Shown: positions 1 through 6,485 of the stretch, piece by piece
Layout of the letters: each line of letters begins with the position of its first letter
How positions within the stretch are numbered: the stretch's first letter is position 1
Assembly (NCBI GenBank): GCA_947169975.1
Contig: CAMVRT010000002.1
Coordinates: forward strand, 124,001-188,000
Reading direction: 5' to 3'
From: an uncultured Oscillospiraceae bacterium
GTDB taxonomy: Bacteria; Bacillota; Clostridia; Oscillospirales; Oscillospiraceae
Length of the DNA: 64,000 nt
Translations under genes and position numbers: made by a program
Notes under the pieces: generated by a model
What the model saw: only the letters and a program-made list of their open reading frames with translations
Databases searched by the model: none
What the model was told of the DNA's origin: nothing

Positions 1-541
1 CTACTTCAAGCTCAACAGCTTCATCTTTATGCCCGTGTTCGGCCTGAACAACGGCGTAGTGCCCATTGTGGCCTATAATTACGGCGCCCAGAACCGCAGC
101 CGCCTCACGGAAGCCATCCGCCGCAGCGTCATTTACGCCTCCTGCATCATGCTTTTCGGCATGGTCATTTTTCTGACGGTGCCTGGGCTGCTGTTGAGTA
201 TCTTTAACGCCAGCAGCAACATGCTCAAGGTAGGCGTCCCCTGCCTGCGGATCATCTGCCTGAGCTTTTCCTTTGCCGGCGCCTGCATCGCTCTGGGCAG
301 CTCCTTCCAGGCCCTGGGCAAGTCCGTCTACTCCATGATCAACTCCATTGTCCGCCAGCTGATCTTCCTGATCCCCGCCGCCTATCTGCTGGCCCGCTAC
401 GGCGCCTCCGTGGGCAACAGCGATTTGGTGTGGTGGTCCTACCCCATCGCCGAGATCGCCTCCCTCATTATGACCCTCATCTTTTTCCGCCGCGTCTACC
501 GCACGCTGATTGCGCCGCTGCCCCTCCACGGGGCGGAATGA
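1..541 (+). CDS. MATE family efflux transporter, C-terminal part
   Basis: This is the last 179 or so codons of a multidrug and toxin extrusion (MATE) family membrane transporter; the reading frame is already open at base 2, so the start lies upstream of the window. The visible part has the MATE signature around GLNNGVVPIVAYNYGAQN, which opens the second half of such transporters, followed by about four hydrophobic helices and a short basic tail (FFRRVYRTL). MATE proteins export cationic drugs or metabolites using a sodium or proton gradient; the substrate cannot be told from sequence. The TGA at 539-541 is followed directly by the nadE promoter, so the two genes are probably separate units. 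Confidence 0.85.
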   Translation, partial: YFKLNSFIFMPVFGLNNGVVPIVAYNYGAQNRSRLTEAIRRSVIYASCIMLFGMVIFLTVPGLLLSIFNASSNMLKVGVPCLRIICLSFSFAGACIALGSSFQALGKSVYSMINSIVRQLIFLIPAAYLLARYGASVGNSDLVWWSYPIAEIASLIMTLIFFRRVYRTLIAPLPLHGAE

Positions 542-546
542 TCGCC

Positions 547-575
547 TTGCATCTTCCCCCGAAACGGGGTACAAT
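547..575 (+). promoter_or_regulatory. Sigma-A type promoter of nadE
   Basis: TTGCAT at 547-552 and TACAAT at 570-575 are separated by 17 bp. The promoter lies just after the MATE stop codon and about 30 bp before the nadE start. Confidence 0.7.
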
Positions 576-605
576 ACAGATAGAAAAATAATCGGAGGTA
601 CGACC

Positions 606-1388
606 ATGGAATTCAACGCGAGAATGCAACTGGCCGGTCTGCTGGAGTGGATGGATCAGCAGATGAAGAACTGCGGCGGCAAGACTGCCGTCATCGGCAT
701 CTCCGGCGGCAAGGACAGCTCCGTGGTGGCGGCGCTGGCCGCGGCCGCCTATGGCCGGGAGAACGTGTACGGCGTGCTGATGCCCGACGGCGTCCAGCCG
801 GATATCGACTACAGCAACGGTCTGGTGGACGTGCTGCAGATTCCCCACTGCACCATCAACATCCACGCTGCCGTCCGGGGCGTGCTGGACGAGATGGAGG
901 CCGCGGGCATGGAGCCCAGCCGCCAGACGGTGGTCAACCTGCCGCCCCGCATCCGCATGTCCACTCTGTACGCCATTGCCCAGACCCTGCCCGGCGGCAT
1001 CGTCATCAACACCTCCAACCTCAGCGAGGACTGGGTGGGCTACTGCACCGTCTACGGCGACAGCGCCGGCGCCTTCTCCCCCCTGGGCATGTACACCACC
1101 GAGGAGGTCATCGCTCTGGGCCGTGAGCTGGGCCTGCCGGAGAAGTTCCTGGTGAAGGCTCCCTCCGACGGCCTCACCGGCCTCACCGACGAGGACAACC
1201 TGGGCTTTACCTATCACGCCGTCAACGAGTATATCCGCCGCGGTGTGGTGGATCCCGAGATCAAGGAGCAGATCGACCGCAAGCACCGCTTCAGCCGCTT
1301 CAAGTTCCAGACCCTGCCGGTGTATCAGAACGGCCTGCCTATGGCGCTGGAGGACGAAACCGACTTCTACAACCCCAACAAGCGGTGA
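606..1388 (+). CDS. nadE: NAD(+) synthase, ammonia-dependent type
   Basis: Adenylates nicotinic acid adenine dinucleotide with ATP and amidates it to NAD+, the last step of NAD biosynthesis in the cytosol. The 260-residue protein is a single N-type ATP pyrophosphatase domain; the P-loop SGGKDSS is at residues 33-39. There is no nitrilase/glutaminase domain, so it should use free ammonia or ammonia from a partner. The frame is open to 510, but ATG 606 is chosen because GGAGGT lies at 594-599 and the protein then begins MEFNARMQLA like a normal NadE. It has its own promoter and no obvious operon partner. Confidence 0.92.
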   Translation: MEFNARMQLAGLLEWMDQQMKNCGGKTAVIGISGGKDSSVVAALAAAAYGRENVYGVLMPDGVQPDIDYSNGLVDVLQIPHCTINIHAAVRGVLDEMEAAGMEPSRQTVVNLPPRIRMSTLYAIAQTLPGGIVINTSNLSEDWVGYCTVYGDSAGAFSPLGMYTTEEVIALGRELGLPEKFLVKAPSDGLTGLTDEDNLGFTYHAVNEYIRRGVVDPEIKEQIDRKHRFSRFKFQTLPVYQNGLPMALEDETDFYNPNKR

Positions 1389-1474
1389 TGTTCCACTAAA
1401 TATGGTGGTTTCGTTTTTGACTACCGCAATTTCTTGAATCATGCGAAAAAAAGAGGAAAATCCAAAAAAAGTGC

Positions 1475-1503
1475 TTGCATTTTCCTTTGGAAGATGCTAA
1501 AAT
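1475..1503 (+). promoter_or_regulatory. Promoter of rpsT
   Basis: TTGCAT at 1475-1480 and TAAAAT at 1498-1503, 17 bp apart, with a TG at 1495-1496 that makes an extended -10. It sits in an A-rich stretch (1445-1470) that may act as an UP element. Confidence 0.75.
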
Positions 1504-1566
1504 ATCATCCTGCGTGGAAGTTTTCTGACTGACACGGACTATTTTGATATCGGGGAGGTGTTTGGT

Positions 1567-1830
1567 TTGCCGAATATCAAGTCTGCGAAGAAGCGCGTTC
1601 TGGTGGCAGAGGCCCGCAACGCCCGCAACAAGGCCAATAAGTCCGCTCTGAAGACTGCTATCAAGAAGTTCGAGGCTGCTGCCGCTGAAGGCAATCGCAC
1701 CGAGGCCGAGGGCACTTACAAGGTTGCAGTGAAGGCGATCGACAAGGCCGCCGCCAAGGGTCTGCTTCATAAGAACAATGCCGCTCACAAGAAGAGCGCT
1801 CTGACTCTGAAGCTGAACAACGTTGGCTGA
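1567..1830 (+). CDS. rpsT: 30S ribosomal protein S20
   Basis: Primary binding protein of the 16S rRNA 5' domain. The protein of 87 residues reads MPNIKSAKKRVLVAEARNAR and is lysine/alanine rich and helical throughout, as usual for S20. The reading frame is also open from a GTG at 1558, but that GTG is inside the Shine-Dalgarno sequence GGGGAGGTG (1552-1560); starting at TTG 1567 gives the canonical PNIKSAKKR N-terminus, so TTG is the better start. A rare start codon on S20 is known in other bacteria and is tied to its autogenous control (established for E. coli, inferred here). Single-gene unit with its own promoter and terminator. Confidence 0.93.
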   Translation: MPNIKSAKKRVLVAEARNARNKANKSALKTAIKKFEAAAAEGNRTEAEGTYKVAVKAIDKAAAKGLLHKNNAAHKKSALTLKLNNVG

Positions 1831-1843
1831 TTGAACCAAACAG

Positions 1844-1870
1844 AAGGACGTCCGTGAGGGCGTCCTTTTT
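1844..1870 (+). terminator. Rho-independent terminator of rpsT
   Basis: AAGGACG at 1844-1850 pairs with CGTCCTT at 1861-1867 around a 10-nt loop and runs into a T tract. Confidence 0.8.
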
Positions 1871-1878
1871 CCATTGCT

Positions 1879-2169
1879 TCAACGAAAATGGCAGGACCAT
1901 TTTCGTTGATCGGGCTTGCAGCCTGCTGCGCGCACAGCTAACGCATAAGTTCGCCCAGCCAAATCAAAGATTTGGGGGCTTACTTATCGCTTGCGTGAGA
2001 CGCTCGCACACTGGCAGGCTGAGAGGTGTATTTTGCCACGTACTACGACTCGCTTCGCTCGCATGCATAAGTTCGCGCAGCCAAATCACAGATTTGGGCG
2101 CTCACTTAACGCCGCGGCAAAATACAATTAAATCTCTTCGCGCCGTGCGCGGCGCGAAATCTGCGATGC
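1879..2169 (+). repeat. Four-hairpin intergenic element, long copy with two nested 44-bp palindromes
   Basis: A non-coding structured element filling most of the rpsT-glyS gap. Hairpin 1 is a perfect 13-bp stem (1879-1891 with 1897-1909, loop CAGGA). Hairpin 2 is 1919-1926 with 2014-2021. Hairpin 3 is GTATTTTGCC 2028-2037 with 2116-2125. Hairpin 4 is TTCGCGCC 2137-2144 with 2151-2158, followed by TCTGCGATGC. The loops of hairpins 2 and 3 each hold a copy of a 44-bp palindromic unit (1943-1986 and 2065-2108). The shorter relative is at 23850-24018. Sequence between 2170 and 2225 shows nothing further. Function unknown; it could be a structured RNA or a non-autonomous mobile palindrome. Confidence 0.8.
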
Positions 2170-2225
2170 CCCGTCCCGTTCTATCGCGCCATTGTCCCGT
2201 TTCTGTTCCTTTTCCGCTTTTTTCC

Positions 2226-2254
2226 TTGACGAACCGGGGAAAACATGATATTCT
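2226..2254 (+). promoter_or_regulatory. Promoter of the glyS leader
   Basis: TTGACG at 2226-2231 and TATTCT at 2249-2254 with 17 bp between them; predicted transcription start near 2261. Confidence 0.65.
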
Positions 2255-2260
2255 TGCGGG

Positions 2261-2422
2261 GTATGAAAGGCGTTGATGGGAGTGGCGTCCCGGAGCCGCG
2301 GGGAGGAAATGCCCCGCCGGTCGAGCCCCGTTACCGGCAGAGAGTGTGGACTTTCGTCCAAATTCAGGTGGAACCACGGATCCTTCGATTCGCCCTGAGC
2401 TTTCGGCTCGGGGTGTTTTTTT
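2261..2422 (+). ncRNA. T-box riboswitch leader (glycine), compact
   Basis: A tRNA-sensing leader that lets transcription continue when uncharged tRNA-Gly binds. The antiterminator box AGGTGGAACCACGG lies at 2366-2379, a slight variant of the family consensus AGGGTGGNACCGCG, and is followed by a terminator at 2391-2422. The 5' part has the TTGATGGGAGTGG stretch expected at the base of Stem I, a GC-rich hairpin (CGGGG/CCCCG around 2300-2315), and an AGAGAGTGTGG segment typical of Stem III. A candidate glycine specifier GGC is at 2284-2286. Only about 105 nt lie between the predicted start and the T-box, so Stem I must be shortened. The call rests on the box, terminator and the downstream glyS. 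Confidence 0.78.
2391..2422 (+). terminator. T-box terminator stem of glyS
   Basis: CCCTGAGC pairs with GCTCGGGG around TTTCG, then seven T residues at 2416-2422. It is the regulated terminator of the leader. Confidence 0.8.
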
Positions 2423-2512
2423 ATGGATCCCCACGATTTTGAATACAATTTGCAATATCCTGTTTTGTTTATACATTTCATAATCATATTTTTATCTGGA
2501 GGAGAGCAAATC

Positions 2513-3916
2513 ATGATGAAAAACACGGAAAAATCCATGGACAAGATCGTGGCCCTTTGCAAGAACCGGGGCTTCATCTTCGCCGGCAGCGAGATCTACG
2601 GCGGTCTGGCCAACACCTGGGACTACGGTCCTCTGGGCACCCGGCTGAAGAACAACGTGAAGGACGCCTGGCGCAAGCGCTTCATTCAGGAGCGCCGCAA
2701 CAGCTACGAGGTGGACGCCGATATTCTGATGAATCCCCGGGTCTGGGAGGCCAGCGGCCACGTGGCCAGCTTCTCCGATCCTCTGCTGGACTGCAAGGAG
2801 TGCAAGATGCGCTTCCGCGCTGACAACCTCATCGACGAGTTCGACCCCGAGGCCCACGCCGACGGCATGACCAAGGCCGAGATGTTCGATTACATCAAGG
2901 CCCACTCCATCCCCTGCCCCCACTGCGGCAAGCACAACTTCACCGACATCCGCGAGTTCAACCTGATGTTCCAGACCTACCGCGGCGTCACCAACGACGC
3001 CAAGTCCGTCATCTACCTGCGGCCCGAAAACGCCCAGGGCGAGTACGTCAATTATCTCAACGTCCAGCGGTCCATGCGGGCCAAGCTGCCCTTCTCCATC
3101 GGCCAGATCGGCAAGGCCTTCCGCAACGAGATCACCCCGGGCAACTTCACCTTCCGCACCATCGAGTTCGAGCAGATGGAGTTCCAGACCTTCTGCAAGC
3201 CCGGTGACGATCTGGAACTCTATGAGTATTTCAAGGCCTACGGCCGCAAGTTCTATGAGGATCTGGGCCTGCCCGAGGAGAATCTCCGCTACCACGATCA
3301 TGAGAAGCTGGCTCACTACGCCAAGGCCGCCTGCGACATCGAGTTCCTGTTCCCCACGTTGGGCTGGGGCGAGATCAACGGTACCCATGACCGCACCGAC
3401 TTCGACCTGAAGCGCCATCAGGAGTACAGCGGTCAGAAGCTGGAGTACCTGGATCCCTACACCAATGAGCGCTACGTCCCCTACATCGTGGAGAGCACCT
3501 ACGGTCTGGACCGCACGGTGCTGGCCCTGCTGTGCCAGGCCTATGACGAGGAAGTGGTGGACGAGGCCAAGAACGACGTCCGCGTGGTGCTGCACCTGAG
3601 CCCCGCCATCGCCCCCATCAAGGCCGCCGTGCTGCCCCTGAGCAAGAAGCTGGGCGACAAGGCCCTGGAGATCCGGGACATGCTGGCCCGTGACTTCATG
3701 GTGGACTACGACGAGACCGGCTCCATCGGCAAGCGCTATCGCCGTCAGGACGAGGTGGGCACCCCCTACTGCATCACCGTGGACTTTGAGACCGTAGGTG
3801 ACGACAACACCCCCGCCGACAACTGCGTCACCGTCCGGGAGCGCGACTCCATGGAGCAGGTGCGTATCCCCATTGCGGAGCTGAAGGAGTATCTGGCCGA
3901 GAAGTTCGTCTTCTGA
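2513..3916 (+). CDS. glyS: Glycine--tRNA ligase, single-chain type
   Basis: Class II aminoacyl-tRNA synthetase that charges tRNA-Gly. The 467-residue protein is the dimeric one-chain GlyRS, not the two-subunit GlyQ/GlyS enzyme. Visible class II features are the motif 2 region FRNEITPGNFTFRTIEFEQ, the glycine-recognition stretch EFNLMFQT, motif 3 at YVPYIVESTYGLDRTV, and the C-terminal anticodon-binding domain (VVLHLSPAIAPIKAAVLPL). Cysteine pairs near residues 90 and 140 (CKECK, CPHCG) look like the zinc-binding insertion found in some members. ATG 2513 follows GGAGGA at 2498-2503; a second ATG follows directly. Expression should be set by the T-box upstream. The AEC transporter starts one base after the stop. 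Confidence 0.95.
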   Translation: MMKNTEKSMDKIVALCKNRGFIFAGSEIYGGLANTWDYGPLGTRLKNNVKDAWRKRFIQERRNSYEVDADILMNPRVWEASGHVASFSDPLLDCKECKMRFRADNLIDEFDPEAHADGMTKAEMFDYIKAHSIPCPHCGKHNFTDIREFNLMFQTYRGVTNDAKSVIYLRPENAQGEYVNYLNVQRSMRAKLPFSIGQIGKAFRNEITPGNFTFRTIEFEQMEFQTFCKPGDDLELYEYFKAYGRKFYEDLGLPEENLRYHDHEKLAHYAKAACDIEFLFPTLGWGEINGTHDRTDFDLKRHQEYSGQKLEYLDPYTNERYVPYIVESTYGLDRTVLALLCQAYDEEVVDEAKNDVRVVLHLSPAIAPIKAAVLPLSKKLGDKALEIRDMLARDFMVDYDETGSIGKRYRRQDEVGTPYCITVDFETVGDDNTPADNCVTVRERDSMEQVRIPIAELKEYLAEKFVF

Positions 3917-3917
3917 T

Positions 3918-4856
3918 ATGGAGAGCTTTCTGGTCTGCTTCCGGGCAGTGGCGCCCATCTTCCTCATCATGGCCCTGGGTTATCTGGCCCAGCGGCTGGG
4001 CACCATTTCCCGGGACGACGTGCCCCGGCTGAACAAGGTGGCCTTTCGGTACTTTCTGTCGGTGACCATGTTCTATAATCTCTACCAGTCCGACATCTCC
4101 CACGCCGTCCAGCCCAAGCTGCTGCTCTTTGCCCTCATCGCGGTGCTGGCAGAGTTTGCCCTCGCCACTCTTTTCGTGGTAGCCACGGAGAAAACCGGCA
4201 GCAAGCGGGGCGTCAAGATCCAGGGTATCTTCCGCAGCAACTCCATCCTCATCGGCATCCCGCTCACCGCGGCGCTGGTGGAGGGTGCAGACCTGGGCTC
4301 CATCGTGCTGCTGCTGGCGGTGGTGGTCCCCACGTACAACGTCCTGGCGGTGGTCATTCTGGAGGTGTTCCGTGGCAACCGGCCCCAACTGGGGCACGTG
4401 CTGCTGAGCATAGCCAAGAATCCGCTGATCATTGCCGTGGCACTGGGACTGGTGTTCCTGCTGACGCCGCTGAAGCTGCCGGTGGTTCTGGAGTCCACCC
4501 TCAGCCAGATCGCGCCTATTTCCAACGCCTTCATGCTGTTCCTGCTGGGCGCCTTCTTCCGGTTTGACGGGCTCCGGCGCTACCGATGGGATCTGGTACA
4601 GGTCACCCTGGGCCGCCTGGTGGTCATGCCGGGCATCATACTGGCCATTGCCTACTTCATGGGCTTCCGAGGCGTCCATTTTGCCGGGCTGATCGCGGTG
4701 TTCGGCTCGGCCACGGCAGTGTCGTCCTTTACCATGGCCCAGCAGCTGGGCGGTGACGACGAGCTGGCTGGCGACATCGTGGTGGTCACCAGCGTTTTCT
4801 GCATCGCCACGCTGTTTTTGTGGTCGTTCCTGTTCAAGTCCCTCGGCGTATTTTGA
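3918..4856 (+). CDS. AEC family transporter (auxin efflux carrier fold)
   Basis: A 312-residue integral membrane protein with about ten hydrophobic segments arranged in the AEC/PIN fold; it begins in the membrane (VAPIFLIMALGYLAQRLG) and contains the asparagine-bearing FRSNSILIGIPL and the GSATAVSSFTMAQQLGGD stretch typical of the family. Bacterial members export organic acids such as malate or malonate; the substrate here is not known. It starts one base after glyS and no promoter is visible between them, so it is probably co-transcribed and thus also under the glycine T-box, which is an odd pairing. A bidirectional terminator follows. Confidence 0.85.
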   Translation: MESFLVCFRAVAPIFLIMALGYLAQRLGTISRDDVPRLNKVAFRYFLSVTMFYNLYQSDISHAVQPKLLLFALIAVLAEFALATLFVVATEKTGSKRGVKIQGIFRSNSILIGIPLTAALVEGADLGSIVLLLAVVVPTYNVLAVVILEVFRGNRPQLGHVLLSIAKNPLIIAVALGLVFLLTPLKLPVVLESTLSQIAPISNAFMLFLLGAFFRFDGLRRYRWDLVQVTLGRLVVMPGIILAIAYFMGFRGVHFAGLIAVFGSATAVSSFTMAQQLGGDDELAGDIVVVTSVFCIATLFLWSFLFKSLGVF

Positions 4857-4867
4857 AAAATGTACAG

Positions 4868-4899
4868 AAAAAACCCTGCCGTTGTCGGCAGGGTTTTTT
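4868..4899. terminator. Bidirectional terminator between the AEC gene and rnhA
   Basis: AAAACCCTGCC and GGCAGGGTTTT form an 11-bp stem around GTTGTC with A's on the left and T's on the right, so it can end transcription from both convergent genes. The 119 bp from 4900 to 5018 show no further feature. Confidence 0.85.
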
Positions 4900-5018
4900 C
4901 TGTGTGTGTTTGTTAGGAGAGAGAGAAAATCACATCGGATGTTGTTCCTTGGTACGTTCTTATCATAGCCGGGAAAAATGACGGTTTCATGAAAGTCCCG
5001 TGAATAAATTGTAAACTC

Positions 5019-5465
5019 TCAACCTTTTTCCCGGAATTTCTGGCTCTCCGCCACGGCCATCTCATCGCAGCGGTTATTTTTTTCGTTTTCCGCGTGGCCC
5101 TTCACCCAGTGATACCGCAGTTCATGGCGGCTCACCAGCGGCAGCAGCCGTTCCCACAGATCCACGTTGAGGGCGGGCTTTTTGTCGGACTTGATCCATC
5201 CCTTCTTTTTCCAGCCATAGACCCAGCCCTTCTCCAGCGCGTCAATGACGTATTTGGAGTCGGAGTACAGCTCCACGGTGCAGGGCTCCTTCAGTGCTGA
5301 CAGCGCCTCAATGACTGCGGTGAGCTCCATCCGGTTATTGGTGGTCTCCGCCTCGCCGCCGGACATCTCCTTCTCCTGCCCCTTGTAGGACAGGATCGCA
5401 CCCCACCCTCCCGGGCCGGGGTTGCCGCTGCAGGCGCCGTCGGTGTAGATCGTTACTGTTTTCAT
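5019..5465 (-). CDS. rnhA: Ribonuclease HI
   Basis: Cleaves the RNA strand of RNA-DNA hybrids, helping to remove primers and R-loops. The 148-residue protein has the complete catalytic set D9 ([14 protein letters not shown]), E47 (NNRMEL), D69 (LYSDSKY) and D134 (NRCDEMA), plus the basic handle [11 protein letters not shown] and H124. The length is that of the E. coli enzyme. The start overlaps the trmO stop by four bases (ATGA), so it is the last gene of the run that comes from dnaA and the gyrase genes. Confidence 0.95.
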   Translation of the reverse strand: MKTVTIYTDGACSGNPGPGGWGAILSYKGQEKEMSGGEAETTNNRMELTAVIEALSALKEPCTVELYSDSKYVIDALEKGWVYGWKKKGWIKSDKKPALNVDLWERLLPLVSRHELRYHWVKGHAENEKNNRCDEMAVAESQKFREKG

Positions 5466-6136
5466 TCAACCTCCAAAACGGTGAGTCTTCTGCCATCCAC
5501 GGTGAATTTTACGTTCCGTCCGGCAAAGGTGAGCCCATAGACCCGCTCCGGATCGTCCTGATACCGGGGGCGGGGATCGCTTGCCAGCACACCCAGCAAA
5601 CCCGGACGCTGTTCGGGCGCTACTCGCTCCAGCAGCTCCGGCGGGCAGGTCACCTCCAGCGTCTCCATGGCAGAGCCGTCGGTAAAGCCGCCGGTGGCCT
5701 CGGGGTGACTGTCGGTATAGGGCAGATAGGGCTTGACGTCGAAAATAGGTGTGCCGTCCATGAGATCGGCGCCGGACACGTGGAGCACCGGCCCCAACTC
5801 CCGGTCAAAATCTATCCGCTCCAACCGCACGCTGCTCAAGCCGATGGCGTTGGGCCGGAAAGGCGAGCGGGTGGCGAACACACCCATGCGTTCATTGCCG
5901 CCCAGCCGGGGCGGCCGCACGGTGGGAGACCAGGTGTCGCGCACATTTTCGGAGAACTGCCAGATGAGCCAGACGTGGCTGAAGCCCTCCAGTCCCCGCA
6001 CGGCGTCGGGATTCCGGAATGCCGGCTCGAACACCACCGTGGCTTGCAGCTCCTCCACCACTCCGCTCTGTCGGGGGATGCCGAACTTGCCGCCGAAGGG
6101 AGATCGGATCCGGGCGATGATCTGCAGCTCCGCCAT
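5462..6136 (-). CDS. trmO: tRNA (N6-threonylcarbamoyladenosine37-N6)-methyltransferase TrmO (TsaA/YaeB family)
   Basis: SAM-dependent enzyme that methylates t6A37 in tRNA for threonine codons. The 224-residue product begins [23 protein letters not shown] and carries the family core: [46 protein letters not shown] and the PYLPYTD stretch, which form the SAM-binding beta-barrel. The C-terminal part (about residues 155-224) is the shorter accessory domain. The frame is open further upstream, but ATG 6136 sits one base after the stop of the preceding gene and gives the normal N-terminus. Confidence 0.9.
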   Translation of the reverse strand: MAELQIIARIRSPFGGKFGIPRQSGVVEELQATVVFEPAFRNPDAVRGLEGFSHVWLIWQFSENVRDTWSPTVRPPRLGGNERMGVFATRSPFRPNAIGLSSVRLERIDFDRELGPVLHVSGADLMDGTPIFDVKPYLPYTDSHPEATGGFTDGSAMETLEVTCPPELLERVAPEQRPGLLGVLASDPRPRYQDDPERVYGLTFAGRNVKFTVDGRRLTVLEVE

Positions 6137-6137
6137 G

Positions 6138-6485
6138 TCAGCGGACCCTGGCACGGCGGCCGGTATCGGTGAGGTGGGCCTTGATGTCCTTGGGCAGCAT
6201 ACAGTAGCGCACGATCTGTCCCACAATCACAATTATAATATAGGCCACAAAGATATAGATGTTCTGCAGCCGCGTGGCTATGACAATCATGGCCATCATC
6301 AGCACCAGCAGCAGGTAGTTGATTTTGGCGCTGCGCTGCTCGATTTCCTGCAGCTCCTGGCTTTTGCGGTAAACGACCCGGTCATAGGTAAATTCGGTGG
6401 TGGCCGCCGCGTTGTGATACAGAGCCTTGAAGAAGTACTGCCAGCGGGTCAGGGGCAGGATCTGTTCCTTTTTTTTCTTACTCAT
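6138..6485 (-). CDS. Small two-helix membrane protein, unknown
   Basis: A 115-residue protein not recognised as a named family. It starts [12 protein letters not shown], has a basic, charged first half ([16 protein letters not shown]) and two adjacent membrane segments, about residues 56-72 ([17 protein letters not shown]) and 75-93 ([17 protein letters not shown]), then a polar tail ending [11 protein letters not shown] 6485 overlaps the gyrA stop by eight bases and trmO starts one base after its own stop, so it is translationally linked to gyrA. A GTG at 6491 is a less likely start. Coupling to gyrA does not by itself show a role in DNA topology. Confidence 0.75.
   Translation of the reverse strand: MSKKKKEQILPLTRWQYFFKALYHNAAATTEFTYDRVVYRKSQELQEIEQRSAKINYLLLVLMMAMIVIATRLQNIYIFVAYIIIVIVGQIVRYCMLPKDIKAHLTDTGRRARVR

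Noticed and set aside
1389..1410. A terminator after nadE
   Set aside because: The CCAC/GTGG stem is only four pairs and the T run is broken; too weak to call.
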